Of a stretch of DNA of 64,000 nucleotides, positions 39,782 to 51,973 are shown piece by piece (the stretch's first letter is position 1; every line of letters starts with the position of its first letter). The stretch comes from Actinostola sp. cb2023. Taxonomy: Eukaryota > Cnidaria > Anthozoa > Actiniaria > Actinostolidae. The DNA is taken from the NCBI GenBank assembly GCA_033675265.1, contig JAUJYZ010000617.1, positions 1 to 64,000 of the forward strand, written 5' to 3'. The notes below the pieces were generated by a model. It ran no database searches. It was given only the letters and a program-made list of their open reading frames with translations, and was not told the origin of the DNA. The position numbers and the translations under genes are program-made.

Positions 39782-41186
39782 AGGGAAAAAACTTCACTAT
39801 TTGAGAAGGTAAAGGCTTGTTTCCATAACCCAAACCGCCCTTGGCCGACGAAACAATATTGTTTTATATTAATGAGGTCATTTTGAGGTATCTCATTTAG
39901 CCGCCACCATTTGGGGAACGACAAATTTGCCAAATCGTATCAATAATTTTTGGAGAATTTGTGGTTCCGAAAAGTTGAAATTTTCCTTACTGAAATGTCT
40001 CAAAACTTCCATTTAGAGTCAAAAAACTTAATATGATCCCCGCCGTGCAAGTAACGGGGTAAAATCCCTTGTGATGATATCAGTCTGCCAACAGACCCGA
40101 CGAGGGAGGAAAGGGAAAACTGAGGGGAGGGGAGAAGGAACATGCGTGACTTCGGTTAATCTACGATCTCAGAGAAAATTATATTTGTAGTGCCAACGTC
40201 AGCTTTAATATAATATTAACATGTATATTATTTTATACGGGTTTTACTTACAAATTCCAGTTCGAAATACCGAATAAAGTATGTACATAATGTGTATTTA
40301 GCATGTATCTAGCCGATATAAACACAGTAAGAACTATAAATTGAGTTGGTGTTTTTGAGTTGTTAAAAATAAGTTTTCAAAAGTTTTAATTTGTCGAAAG
40401 AAACACTGCTGGTACATGTCAACTCCATGAGATTAATACCCCCCTCCCCCAAAAAAAAAAACCTCCCCCTCCCCTCCCAACGCATCGAGTTTTTACAAAT
40501 CTTTCTTCAGCTCAAAAACTTGTGACGACTGAAAACATTTTACTGAATTCCTTAATTGTACCGGCGATTTCGCCGTTCGATATTACAGACTGTAATCGAA
40601 TAGAACTATTTTTTTTTAAAGAGATCGACTGCTAAATGATCGATAGAAATAAACTGAATCATATGACAACATAAAACTGCAAGTCTCCAAGATCTGTTTC
40701 ATAAGTTAAATGGATAATCCTGGGTAAATTTTGGAATCAATCCGTATCCCAATTTTGTAAGGCGAAATATATCCCTAAAATGAAATAAATGACCGATAAT
40801 GTCGATAATAATCCGTAATTTTAAAATGCAACACAATTAGTCTGTAATCTTTACATTTAGTGGCCAGTAATCGTATCCATTCAGCCTTCTCTAAAACCCT
40901 AATAATCCATTTAACCACCGAATCGAAACGTGTAAACTGAACAATACTCCATATATATACCTAAACTTACCAGTTTATACCGTGTATACGGTACTCCTCT
41001 ACACACTGGAACAGTTCTTTAGTCGTCTATAGGTAGTTTTACATAAAACGTTCGCCTAAATAGCACCGTATTCTAAAGAAGCGTCTTTGAATCAAGAAAT
41101 AATCTGATGACTTCGCACTTTTTGGGGGGTAATTCCCAGAATTGAAAAAATATATCGGGTGGCCCAGTTCTCGGAATCGCTGCAGG

Positions 41187-41330
41187 ATTGGACCAATCAG
41201 ATGGCACGTTGTATTGTGAATTACTAGTTCTTGGAAATCGCACGAACTGTACCAATCAGATGGCGCGTTGTATTATGAACTGCTAGTTCTTGGAAATCGC
41301 ACGAACTGTACCAATCAGCTGGAGCGTTTT
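41187..41330 (+). repeat. Short CCAAT minisatellite array in second internal block of spacer C
   Basis: About 2.4 copies of the 59-bp unit; the last unit changes to ggagcgttttattttgg, as also seen at 12,870 and 24,427. Confidence 0.8.
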
Positions 41331-41861
41331 ATTTTGGAAATTGTAAATCATTTCCAAGAAAAAAATTCACTATTTGAGAACGACAAATTTGCCAAATCAT
41401 ATCAATAATTTTTGGAGAATTTGTGATTCCGAAAAGTTGAAATTTTCCTTACTGAAATGTCTCAAAACTTCCATTTAGAGTCGAAAAACTTAATATGACC
41501 TCCGCTGTGCAAGTAACGGGGTAAAATCCCTTGTGATGACTTCAGTCTGCCAACAGACCCGACGAGGGAGGCCAGGGGGAACTGAGGGGAGGGGAGAAGG
41601 AACATGGGTGACTTCGGTTAATCTACGATCTCAGAGAAAATTATATTTGTAGTGCCAACGTCAGCTTTAATATAATATTAACATGTACAATATTTTATAC
41701 AGTATTTACTTACAAATTCCAGTTCGAAATACCGAATAAAGTATGTACATAATGTGTATTTAGCATCTATTTTTTGAGTTGTTATAAAAAAAAGCTTTCA
41801 AGAGTTTTAATTTATCAAAGAAATACTGCTGGTGTCAACTCCATGATGAATATCCCCCTAC

Positions 41862-41888
41862 CCCCCCCCCCCCCCCCCCCCCCCCCCC
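41862..41888. repeat. Poly-C tract
   Basis: About 27 C near the C1D 3' end. Shorter C-runs sit at the homologous sites 13,519-13,532 and 25,378-25,386. Confidence 0.8.
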
Positions 41889-42015
41889 ACACAAAAACTC
41901 CCCCTCCCCCAAAAAAAGTTAAAACGCTCCCCCTCCCCCCCAAAAAAGGTAAAACGTATCTTTTTCATTGCAACATCTTGCATTGTTGTTTGTTTTTGTG
42001 CAATTCAACTTCTTG

Positions 42016-44120
42016 CTATTTCTTTTTCTTCTTTCTCTTGTCAGAGGATGACTTTCCTTCACTTTTTCTCTTCTCTGCTTTTGCTTTTTCTACAATTAAG
42101 AAAATCAATCAGAAAAACATTTTTTGAGAAAAAAGGATCCACTGCCAGGACCTTGCATGTTCATTCATGTAGATGATGTGATATCATGATAAACTGCATG
42201 AGGAGCTAAAATAGAGGTGTTCTTTACCTAGTGTGTTAGTATTATCCTCTGTTTGTTCTTTATTGTCAGGTTTATCCTCTGTCATAAATAGAGACACGAT
42301 TATAATTGCATTTTGTAACACAAAAAAATATCAGTTTAATCCAAGAAGAACACAAACATGCACTAGATGCCAGCATGTACCTGAATTTGGTTGCCACAAA
42401 GCACTTTTTACAAATCTTTTGACTGCTCCTTTGTCAATCCTCATGGATGCTGCACAAACAATAAAGCAATACAAAATAATGTTAGCGTTAGCCATGGATA
42501 TCTGAGAGAACGACAATTTCAGACAGAAAAATTGCAAGCTCCTAAGTGCTTTATATTACTGAAGCGATGTCTTACAACTTTTAAACCTTTCACTGTAGCT
42601 TTTAAAAGTATGTTTACCTTGTTTCTTTTCTTTGGCATCCTTTACTTTCCCCATGTATTTCTTTATTCTGTCCTTCATATTTAATTAACTATGTTAGTCT
42701 AGTGATTATAGCACAGCTTCAAATAATATTGTAATTTCGCTAGTACATGTATAGGTACACCATATAGATTCCTGAATTACTATACAGGCATCAACAGTTC
42801 CAGACTTCCGGTACGCGTGCAATGCATTGTGAGATTATTACAAAGGAAAAGTGAGCACCAAGTGAGCAAAAACATAGCTTGGGCTCCCTGTGTCTATAAT
42901 TAGTGCTCACTTTTCCTTTGTAATAATCTCATAATGCATTGCGTGCATACCAGAAGTCTGGAACTCTTGATGCTTGTATAACTTTGGTATGTCACTGATG
43001 ACAGCACAATACGATACAAGGGAAGAAACTCACAAGTTCTTGTCGGACAGGATGGTTTTTGGGGTCAACACCTTGAGTTATAAGAAACACTGAATAAAAA
43101 AAAAAGAGAATAACTCGGTCAATATTCAAATAATTTTTACAAACTTATTGACATTCATTTGGCTTGTTAAAGATTTTTCCTTGTTGGCACTGTATATAAT
43201 ACTTTATTCGAAATAATTAGTATATTACACTACTAGTAAGTATTTTGAAATGGTAGATCCTGAGGTTATAGCCCTATAATGTAGGATCACCAGTAGGTCA
43301 GGCCACACACACCGGGAACTTCGTGGCCTACTCTTAGTCGAACAGTGGTGTGGGAGCTTTTACGTCCCTCCAATGCAATGTACATTTTTGTAATGGAGTG
43401 TGGAGAGACAGGACCGCCATTTTACGTGGTCATCCAAGCCATGCGAAGGTCTAACCATTTGTTACACTTACTCCAAAACATTGAGTTGACAGCATATGCC
43501 ACAACCAAGTCGAGCTTGGCACATTCTATGGGTTCAAGCTGCAAGTTTAACAATATAATGTAAGTATACATGTATATGTTAGCCAGTTTAAATGTGTCAA
43601 GCAGTTTATAAATATATAAACTTACATAGCTTATATGTAGTTGGTAGAAGTGAGATAGATATCTACATGTACATTATATATGTAATGCTGGATGTCATTT
43701 CCTCTGAAGCTCATGATCGAAGGCATTTAATTCATTGTGAAGAAACTGGTCACATAACTTCTTAGGGATCCAGAGATAATAAAGCAGTATCACCATCATG
43801 TGCATGAATATCATCAACATCACAATCATTAGACATTATATAGACCGCTCCATCGACCATCATCGTGAAAATGTATAAATACCGTCACGGTGGAGTAAAT
43901 ACACGAGGTACATGGTAGTTTAGCTAAACACCCTGACACCACGTGGGGCATACTTCTCGCAATAACTAGCCATCTACAATACCTTTTCCTTGATATCATC
44001 CACAGATGTTTCTAGTAATGGCTTAAAAGCATCGTCTATCTTCCCCAATGCTTCATGAAACGATTCAAGGGAGTCTGTGACTTCTTCAGGAAGATCGGGA
44101 TCTGCTTCTACGGTCGCCAT
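42016..44120 (-). CDS. C1D: C1D nuclear nucleic-acid-binding protein (exosome cofactor)
   Basis: Six exons: 44120-43983, 43538-43472, 43089-43034, 42672-42618, 42449-42381 and 42089-42016 (stop TAG). All junctions are GT-AG, phases match, and 459 nt give 152 residues against about 141 in human. The order follows C1D: an N-terminal Sas10/Utp3-C1D type helical domain (LDLVVAYAVNSMFW, then TQGVDPKNHPVRQEL), then KGAVKRFVKSALWQP, then a Lys-rich tail KRKKKKK. The family binds RNA/DNA and is the Rrp47/Lrp1 homologue that assists the nuclear exosome in rRNA and snRNA 3' processing. In vertebrates it is also a corepressor partner. The start codon lies in a YY1-like context. Intron 3 holds a 186-bp hairpin element. 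The terminal exon and the adjoining part of intron 5 are duplicated in the tandem array to the left. Confidence 0.93.
42788..42973. mobile_element. Hairpin element in C1D intron 3
   Basis: Arms of about 70 bp, imperfect: gcatcaacagttccagactt against the matching end aagtctggaactcttgatgc. Centre about 45 bp. No ORF. Confidence 0.8.
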
Positions 44121-44124
44121 CTTG
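44113..44124 (-). promoter_or_regulatory. YY1-like motif over the C1D start codon
   Basis: Minus strand CAAGATGGCGAC, with ATG as the start codon. This matches the AAGATGGCGGC YY1 core common at the 5' end of housekeeping genes. Confidence 0.5.
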
Positions 44125-44432
44125 GAAATGGTTCAACACAGGCAACCCGCAAGTAGAAACATGGATGCGCGCTATTTATAAATTGGTAAGTTTTGCCAAT
44201 ACATTTAACAATTATTCGCCTCAGGCTTAGTGGATATTGTTTTACAGTAACGATATGTTAAAAATATTTTCCGAGACGAAAACCAATCAGATTGCACGAT
44301 GTATGTAGGTTTTTTTTTAATGTCTCAAAATGTAAGTACACTAAATGACTCTGGAACGTCAAATTTTAAAAGTAATGGTATTAAAGTTAGTAAGTATTAA
44401 GTAAGTATAAACTTTATCTTATGAGGGTATCA

Positions 44433-44522
44433 GCCTCCTTTGCAGCCGTTCTTTGTTTCGGGATCCCTGTGCCCCCTCTCCAGGGATCCCGAAACAACTG
44501 AACGGCTGCAAAGGAAGGAGGC
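44433..44522. mobile_element. 90-bp hairpin element
   Basis: Near-perfect palindrome: gcctcctttgcagccgttc...gaacggctgcaaaggaaggaggc around a gccccctctc loop, with ggatccc in the stem. Confidence 0.75.
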
Positions 44523-45174
44523 TAACGACATGTAACGAGGGTAGCAAAAGACCACAAGTCAATAATATTAGCTTAAAAGAATATCAGTTTATTGAGCAAT
44601 TGTTTTACATTTTGAGACATTTTAAAAATACTCAACATAAAATCATAAAATAAACCACAAGTGGGGCTGCCTGAACCGATTTCATAACTTCTTCCTCGTT
44701 TATTTACAATGTCAACCTCCTTACATTTTTACATTTTTTTTAATGAGCCAGTGTGTCGACATCTTTGTTTTATGAAATTATTTCTGGGGTACGGTCTCCA
44801 CTATCTTCTACCCCGTGCTTCTACCCATCTTCAGTAATGTTAATGATCCTTTATTTCCGGTTATAGCCGATACTCCTGGTCCAATATCCAACGCCCCACC
44901 AATATAAACAAATGCAAATGCCTGTAATATCTACTACAATTATAACGATGATGCGAAATTTTTGTAGAAATTTTGTACGCCCACATATCTAGCACATACA
45001 TAGACTTTATTAAGTCCCATATCATTATTTTACGTTATCTCTGATATACAAGAGTACTTAAAAATCCGGCCAGGTAAAAATATTAAATATTGATAGTATT
45101 ACTTCATCACAACTTGACAACAGTGAAGTGGTCAGACCACACGAGGTCAATACCAGACATCAATCAATATATCG

Positions 45175-45182
45175 TGACGTCA
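45175..45182 (+). promoter_or_regulatory. Palindromic CRE (TGACGTCA) upstream of ARF gene
   Basis: An exact 8-bp CREB/ATF consensus 144 bp before the ATG. Position is typical of a proximal promoter; function is inferred. TTACGTCA (46,382) and TGACGTAA (46,811) lie upstream of the MDM1-like gene. Confidence 0.4.
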
Positions 45183-45325
45183 GAGTTGCTTAGGTATTTG
45201 ATCTCGGTTACCGGTTTTATAAATTACACAGTCTGTTGTTGATGTAGGAGGCTGTTGTGCAAGTTTCAACTCTCTTCAAAGCCTACAGTGTAAAGTTTTA
45301 CTGATTCTACGAGACAAGCGTCCAT

Positions 45326-45895
45326 ATGGGAATATTCTGGTCTCGTCTACTGTCATTGCTGTCCGGAAGTCAACATGTACGTATTTTGATGCTTGGTTTA
45401 GATTCAGCTGGTAAAACAACCATATTATACAAGTTGAAGTTGAATGAAACAGTCCATACTGTACCAACGGTCGCGTTCAATGTGGAAACAATTTCATTTG
45501 GGAAAAACTTGACGTTAAATGTTTGGGATATCGGTGGACAAGACAAGATTCGACGGCTCTGGAGACACTATTTCCAAGGAGCGGAAGGCATAGTGTTTGT
45601 GGTTGATAGTTCTGATGTTGAGCGTGTGTATGAGGCGCGGGAAGAATTGGATCGCGTGTTACAGCATTCTGAATTAACTGGTGTCCCTGTTGTCGTACTG
45701 GCGAACAAACAGGACTTGTCCAATGCTATTAAACCCGACAGAATGGTAGAAGAACTTAATCTTGCTAAATTTGCCAACAGAAACCCGTGGCAGATCCACG
45801 GCACTTGTGCAACGGCTGGTGATGGACTGTACGAGGCAATGGGAACACTGACAAAGATGGTCAAAGAATATCAACGAAAGTCGAGATCGAAATGA
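45326..45895 (+). CDS. ARF-family small GTPase, intronless
   Basis: A single open frame of 189 residues. Gly2 (MGIFWSRL) fits N-myristoylation. P-loop GLDSAGKT is at 24-31, switch [10 protein letters not shown] at 47-55, switch [12 protein letters not shown] at 67-76 with Gln72, base-recognition NKQD at 127-130 and CAT at 161-163. The protein would cycle between cytosol and membrane and recruit coat or effector proteins. It is closest in look to ARF1/ARF6, but the usual Gly in PT(I/V)GFNVET is Ala50 and the C-terminal end is a basic tail, so it is a divergent ARF or ARL rather than a strict orthologue. Lack of introns may mean an old retrocopy. A CRE lies 144 bp upstream of the start, and AATAAA lies 113 nt after the stop. 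Confidence 0.93.
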   Translation: MGIFWSRLLSLLSGSQHVRILMLGLDSAGKTTILYKLKLNETVHTVPTVAFNVETISFGKNLTLNVWDIGGQDKIRRLWRHYFQGAEGIVFVVDSSDVERVYEAREELDRVLQHSELTGVPVVVLANKQDLSNAIKPDRMVEELNLAKFANRNPWQIHGTCATAGDGLYEAMGTLTKMVKEYQRKSRSK

Positions 45896-46007
45896 GAAAG
45901 TGTCTGGGAAGCCATCAAAGTGTTGGCACATTAATGACCCTATTTTTCGTGGGTAAAAACAAAGTTTGCGGGTTAGAAAAGTGGCGTCGTCGCAACGTCC
46001 TTTTCGC

Positions 46008-46013
46008 AATAAA
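46008..46013 (+). terminator. Poly(A) signal AATAAA of ARF gene
   Basis: First AATAAA after the ARF stop, 113 nt downstream. Confidence 0.55.
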
Positions 46014-46869
46014 CTGTTGTAATGATTTATCAACGGTAACGTTTTACAACACAAAATGTAAATATGGTAGTCAGACGTAATTGAAAGCGAATGGTTTCAA
46101 TTTCAATGTTTACGAACAATTTAGGTTTCGCTGTTCATGCGTTGTGGTAATGTGGTTCATTGGGGTTCATTGTCAAATTGCCTTTATTTATAGACGACCA
46201 TTTCTTCTTCGAGAGGTTTATCAGCTGTAATCAGTCATGTGTGTCTAATTTTGAAGACAGTGATTCTAGCCGGCGCGTGTTAGCTTCAAAAGATAAATGT
46301 ATAATGTATATCTTAGCTGGGCCGATTGCTATTATATATACACTCGTCTAAATGAGCATACCATAAATAATTCCTGTATTACGTCACAGCACACCCAACG
46401 ACCGGCCTCAACCAAATGATTCTGGTTTTCATAATCGATGGTTAGTGTCCTAACTATTTTGCATTTTGATATTTAGAAGATTCGAATCTGACAGATCTCG
46501 GGACCCAAACATCTCTTTAGCAGTTTATAGCAAGTTAAAATTATCAAGCGTGATATCATTGACCTTGAAAAGATCCCACGTTTCCTACCACGCTAATTAA
46601 CTGTAAGATAGTCAAAACATTAGAATGTAGCATGCTAGCTGTTTGGAATAAGTGTGCAATCTTGTAATTTATAAGCAGATAAAAAGGCTTGAAACAAAAT
46701 ATTTTGATATTAAAAAAGATATTAAAAAAGTTTGTAAAATCTTGTTTCCGGGTTGTGTTGGGAGCTATTTGACAGCGCGCGCCACCTTTGCGCGCGCCCT
46801 AACCATTACATGACGTAAGCGATGACCCAATAATCAAAGTTACGACAGGCCAAGTGGTATAGAAATAGA
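46014..46869. other. ARF to MDM1-like intergenic region
   Basis: AT-rich, no ORF of note. Two CRE-like sites (near 46,382 and 46,811), the second 59 bp before the MDM1-like start. Confidence 0.5.
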
Positions 46870-48123
46870 ATGGTGGCCAGAAGTGAGTTCCAGTCTGTGT
46901 ACAGAAGCTCTTTTGTGAATGCCTTATCTACTAAGGAGGTTATGCAGGAATTTATGGAGAAAAAAGAGTACAGAGCTAAGCGGCGTAAAAAGGATAATTC
47001 AGGGAGTGAACCTTTTGTATTTTTACTGCACGGCAAGGCCGAAAAGTAAGTTTTTCCTGGGCTTCAGTTGACCGGGAGTTGACGGGTGGAGTTGGTTTGT
47101 AGGGTCATTTCTTATTCCATTCTGGACAGTTGAAGCCAACCAAACTCAAATAGATTGAGGGTTTTCTGCATATACCTCTGTTCGAGTTTTCGATTTTAGA
47201 CTGTACTGGGAGCCCATAAGCTATGCGATTTAGAAAACCTCGCTCAGTATTAAAGATGTTTACATTTTAAGCGCGGGAAAAGTAAATGATTTTCGCGTCC
47301 TTGACAACACTAGCCAATCAAAATATTCTATTTCACCACGTGGTACAACACTCAGCTGGCTTCCATGTTGATCACACTTCAGATCCAAAATGGTGTTCAA
47401 GTCTGCGTATCAGCGCTCTTTCGGGCGATCAAAGTGGGACGGTTTTACCATGGAAGAGTTTCAGAGAAAACTACAGTACCGTACAGACAGACGAAGTGTA
47501 GAGCATCAGCATCAAGCATGGTTATGGGACAGCGACGACGAAGAAGAGGATGTCGAGGAAATTCCAATAGATCAAGGCGACAAAGTAAATAAACATGTGA
47601 CAAAGAAACAAACCAAACCGAATGACAACGAAAGAAAGAAGTCCGTGCTTGCTTGGGTTAATGAACAGCAAGATGTCGTTGGTGAGAGAAAAGAGTGGGT
47701 TATGAAGAGAAGGATACGAAGGAATCGGGTCAAAAAAACATCGAGCATCGTGACCTTCAAAGTCGAAACGACGCACTCAACGAAGCGGAACTTCATGAGC
47801 GAAGACATCGAGAATCTGATCACAAGCATAAACACCGGTCTGTTGGCAGAAAACCACGATTCCAAAAGAAGGACAAAACACCAGTGGCAGTGTCGCCGTC
47901 TAGAGTACACGATTTAGACGAAAAGAAAGAGACACCCACCATTTCTTCCCTATGGCTGGGCTAACGATGCTCCAACAGAATGGAGAAAGACTCACAATGT
48001 GTTGGCGTCTGATCGCGAGGTTTGTTTACGTTATGATAATTGAGTTTTTGTCTTTGATTTGCAGCTATTGACTATGGCTGTAAATAATGGTAATTGAACT
48101 GAGTGAAGTGCAATTTGGTCTGA

Positions 48124-48154
<31 letters not shown>

Positions 48155-51100
48155 ATTCACGAGTATGATTTCAGACCAAAATTGCACGACACAAAAGTCC
48201 AATTAACACTTTATTATATCCATTTTGAAATTTACACTCACTACTGGAAAACATATAAACAACGATTTTAATATATCTACAGCAAAATGTCACGTTACGA
48301 GTAGTGCGCAATGAACGATTGAGCACATGCAAAGTCAGTTGAACAATCTACTCGACACTTGGTACAAAAGTCCTTCTTTATTCTCTTTCTCGTCGTCAGA
48401 ATCACAGACAAAAGCCGACGTCGCTTTTTTACTGGTGCTGGTTGTTCTTTTGAGTAGTAATTGAACATACAGCCGGTGTAGTTTTGGGATCACTTGCCCT
48501 GCTGTCGTATGACCTTCGTGTTGAGGATTTGCCGCGAGCCGTGAAATTCACTGGACATTTTACAGTAAATACTACGCTTATAGGATAATTATTCTACTTC
48601 AAACGATGCTCAATGGCACTCTGCATAATTCTTAGTGATTGTGGCTCATTGTCTTCGCCGTCCTTGCATTTGACTTCTGCATATAACTGATCGAGTGAGA
48701 GTCTTGTCGAGGTCAAAACAACAACAGGCGCCATTTTGTTGTCAATGTTGATTTCAATGTCCAGATTGTTGGACGTCTTGCACAAATTTTCAAACACAGA
48801 AAGCCATTGCTTTGTGAAATGGTTTTAGTCTTCTTGTTAATGGCCCGAGACTTTAATTCATCAATATCTTGGCTTGTGTAGAATTACTAGAAACACGAAC
48901 TGTTTTTCAAATCGCAAATCGCAATTCAGGAATGGACTCACTACTAGGAGTCACCAGAGCTTGTTCGCTTGTTTTGGACCTGTTTTGGTGGTTTATTCTG
49001 CATTTTCTGAATGCAAATGGATGTCAAATGACGGATAATCATTCACATTCAGTGCCTCTTCAGCTTGAAAGAGGGAATAGTCATCAATAAAAAACTGTAA
49101 GTTGAAAAAGTCACCATTTGTTTTGTAAAATATGAAAGATTTGTTGTGGTAAAATCCAGTCTTTCATGTTCATTTTTTTCCTGTTTTTTTCCCTCTGTGT
49201 TCTGATTGCCTGTTTTATGTTGTTCCTGCAATTTCATTGGATGTTCAAATTGGTGCGATTTAGAGCTCAAAATAGTGCGATTCGTGATGAAATCGCACTG
49301 CTTTAGAGCCAATCAGATTGCAGGATTTGCTAGTGATTTCAAAATGGATATAATAAAGGCCAACCATTGGTAATTGTCATGATAGTTACATGTATGTGTA
49401 ATTCGTGTTGACATTCGCGTGATCAAATTTTCAAACTCTAAAAAAAAAAATTGCTCATGTAATTTTGCAGTTTCAGATTTCACTTCTACATCATCTACAA
49501 TCAATCAAAATCAGGAACATTCATCATCATCATCTAGCTAGACAACATGCACTTCAGTGCTCCTATCTTAAACTTGGCAACACAACATTGGTTTTTGATA
49601 TGTACAGTGGAATCTCTATAATGCCAGAAAAAAGTGTCTGTAATATAGAGGTGTCCGTAATGTAGAGGTGTCCATAATATCTATTAATGTCACTTCTCAC
49701 AGTATTTAATAACCACCCATTATTACACATCAAAAACAGTACACATATTTGTGGCATATAATTGGGGGAATGAGCCCAACTGATGGCGTGGCAAGCCTGG
49801 CGTGACGACTCCCTTAGTGCAAAACATAACAACAAACATGACCTTTTAAAGCCTCACTCATCTCCCCAGCACTCCGCGTGCTGGATCGGACAAGGGTATT
49901 GGCAGGTCGAACGCAATGACGTACCAATGACGTCACTATAGCATGCTAACCAGCTAGCAAAATACGCTTGGGAAAGTCGCCAGACAGACTTAACCGCCAA
50001 CCGAAGGGGTAACCCCAGTTTATTAGGCAATAACAAACTCCATTTACAATATTACAATGTCAATGATTGGCACCCAAACTAGGGAGGGTGGGCGGGAAAA
50101 TTATTTGAACTATATTGTTACTGTGCAGCAAGGCTTGCAGATATGAGTATTTATTCTATATTGACTTGCTTTTATAGCCAGACAGTTGCTCAATAGGTGC
50201 AAAGACCTAGCCAATGCTAAAGGCTGTACTAAAATAAACCTAGACGGCACGTGCGCTATCAGAGAGACATGAATGCTTTATAGTTTATAAACGCAAATCA
50301 CTGACCAATGCAAGGCAGTGACAGAAGTTGGGAAAACCCGAAAGCCAGACAAGAATAGTGGTAATGAAATTAAAGTGACCTTGATCGGCCTTGAACGTGT
50401 GCGCTTAGCCTGAAACCTGATAGACGTAACCCGTGACCTGCTGGCTCGGGTACCATTAACTATATTTTACTATGCCCATGGAGGAGAGTAAAATAGACAC
50501 ATTTACATACATCCATTTGAACTTGAAAATGATGTCATGTTGACATCGAAACGTCGTTCTTTCCTATCGCTAGTCTTTATTATTAAATGTCTATCAAAAA
50601 GGTCTTTAATTCGAAGTCCATAATATAGAGGTTATTTTTATAAAGAATGTATGGTGATGATTTTGCCGGGACCTAAATATATGTCTGTAATATAGAGGTG
50701 TCCGTAATATAGAGGTGTCTGTAATATAGAGGTGTCCGTAATATAGAGGTGTCCGTAATATAGAGGTGTCCATAATATAGAGGTGTCCGTAATATAGAGG
50801 TGTCCGTAATATAGAGGTGTCCATAATATAGGTGTCCATAATATAGAGGTGTCTGTAATATAGAGGTGTCTGTAATATAGAGGTGTCCGTAATATAGAGG
50901 TGTCCATAATATAGAGGTGTCCATAATATAGAGGTGTCTGTAATATAGAGGTGTCCGTAATATAGAGGTGTCCATAATATAGGTGTCCATAATATAGAGG
51001 TGTCTGTAATATAGAGGTGTCCGTAATATAGAGGTGTCCATAATATAGGTGTCCATAATATAGAGGTGTCTGTAATATAGAGGTGTCTGTAATATAGAGG

Positions 51101-51941
51101 TGTCCGTAATATAGAGGTGTCCATAATATAGGTGTCCATAATATAGAGGTGTCCATAATATAGAGGTGTCTGTAATATAGAGGTGTCCGTAATATAGAGG
51201 TGTCCATAATATAGGTGTCCATAATATAGGTGTCCATAATATAGAGGTGTCTGTAATATAGAGGTGTCCGTAATATAGAGGTGTCCGTAATATAGAGGTG
51301 TCCGTAATATAGAGGTGTCCGTAATATAGAGGTGTCCGTAATATAGAGGTGTCCGTAATATAGAGGTGTCCATAATATAGAGGTGTCCGTAATATAGAGG
51401 TGTCCGTAATATAGAGGTGTCCGTAATATAGAGGTGTCCGTAACATAGAGGTGTCCATAACATAGAGGTGTCCATAACATAGAGGTGTCCGTAATATAGA
51501 GGTGTCCGTAATATAGAGGTGTCCATAATATAGAGGTGTCCGTAATATAGAGGTGTCCGTAATATAGAGGTGTCTGTAATATAGAGGTGTCTGTAATATA
51601 GAGGTGTCCGTAATATAGAGGTGTCCATAATAGAGGTGTCCATAATATAGAGGTGTCCGTAATATAGAGGTGTCCGTAATATAGAGGTGTCCATAATATA
51701 GGTGTCCATAATATAGAGGTGTCCATAATATAGAGGTGTCCATAATATAGAAGTGTCCGTAATATAGAGGTGTCCGTAACATAGAGGTTCCACTGATTGT
51801 GCAAGTACTTGTGGAGATGTGTCCAGGGCTGTACATAACCCAAAATTCAAGAGGGGACAGTACGTATTTAAAAGGAAAAAAATAAATAAAAATAGTACAG
51901 TTCTCAGTACTTTTTGGTATCTTTTTCACCTTGATAGGGGG

Positions 51942-51973
<32 letters not shown>

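Larger units (their letters stand above)
35596..42015. other. Spacer C (upstream of copy C, up to C1D)
   Basis: Closely follows spacer A, with differences. It lacks about 1.9 kb matching 7,480-9,385. It carries private sequence at about 36,290-36,665, a hairpin element at 37,679-37,887 and a poly-C insertion at 38,438-38,477. The internal block is doubled (near 38,982 and 40,635). It ends at the real C1D terminal exon. No gene recognised. Confidence 0.8.
44121..45325. other. C1D-ARF intergenic region
   Basis: The head-to-head genes C1D (minus) and ARF (plus) are 1.2 kb apart. Apart from the hairpin at 44,433 and the CRE at 45,175 I see nothing coding. Confidence 0.6.
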
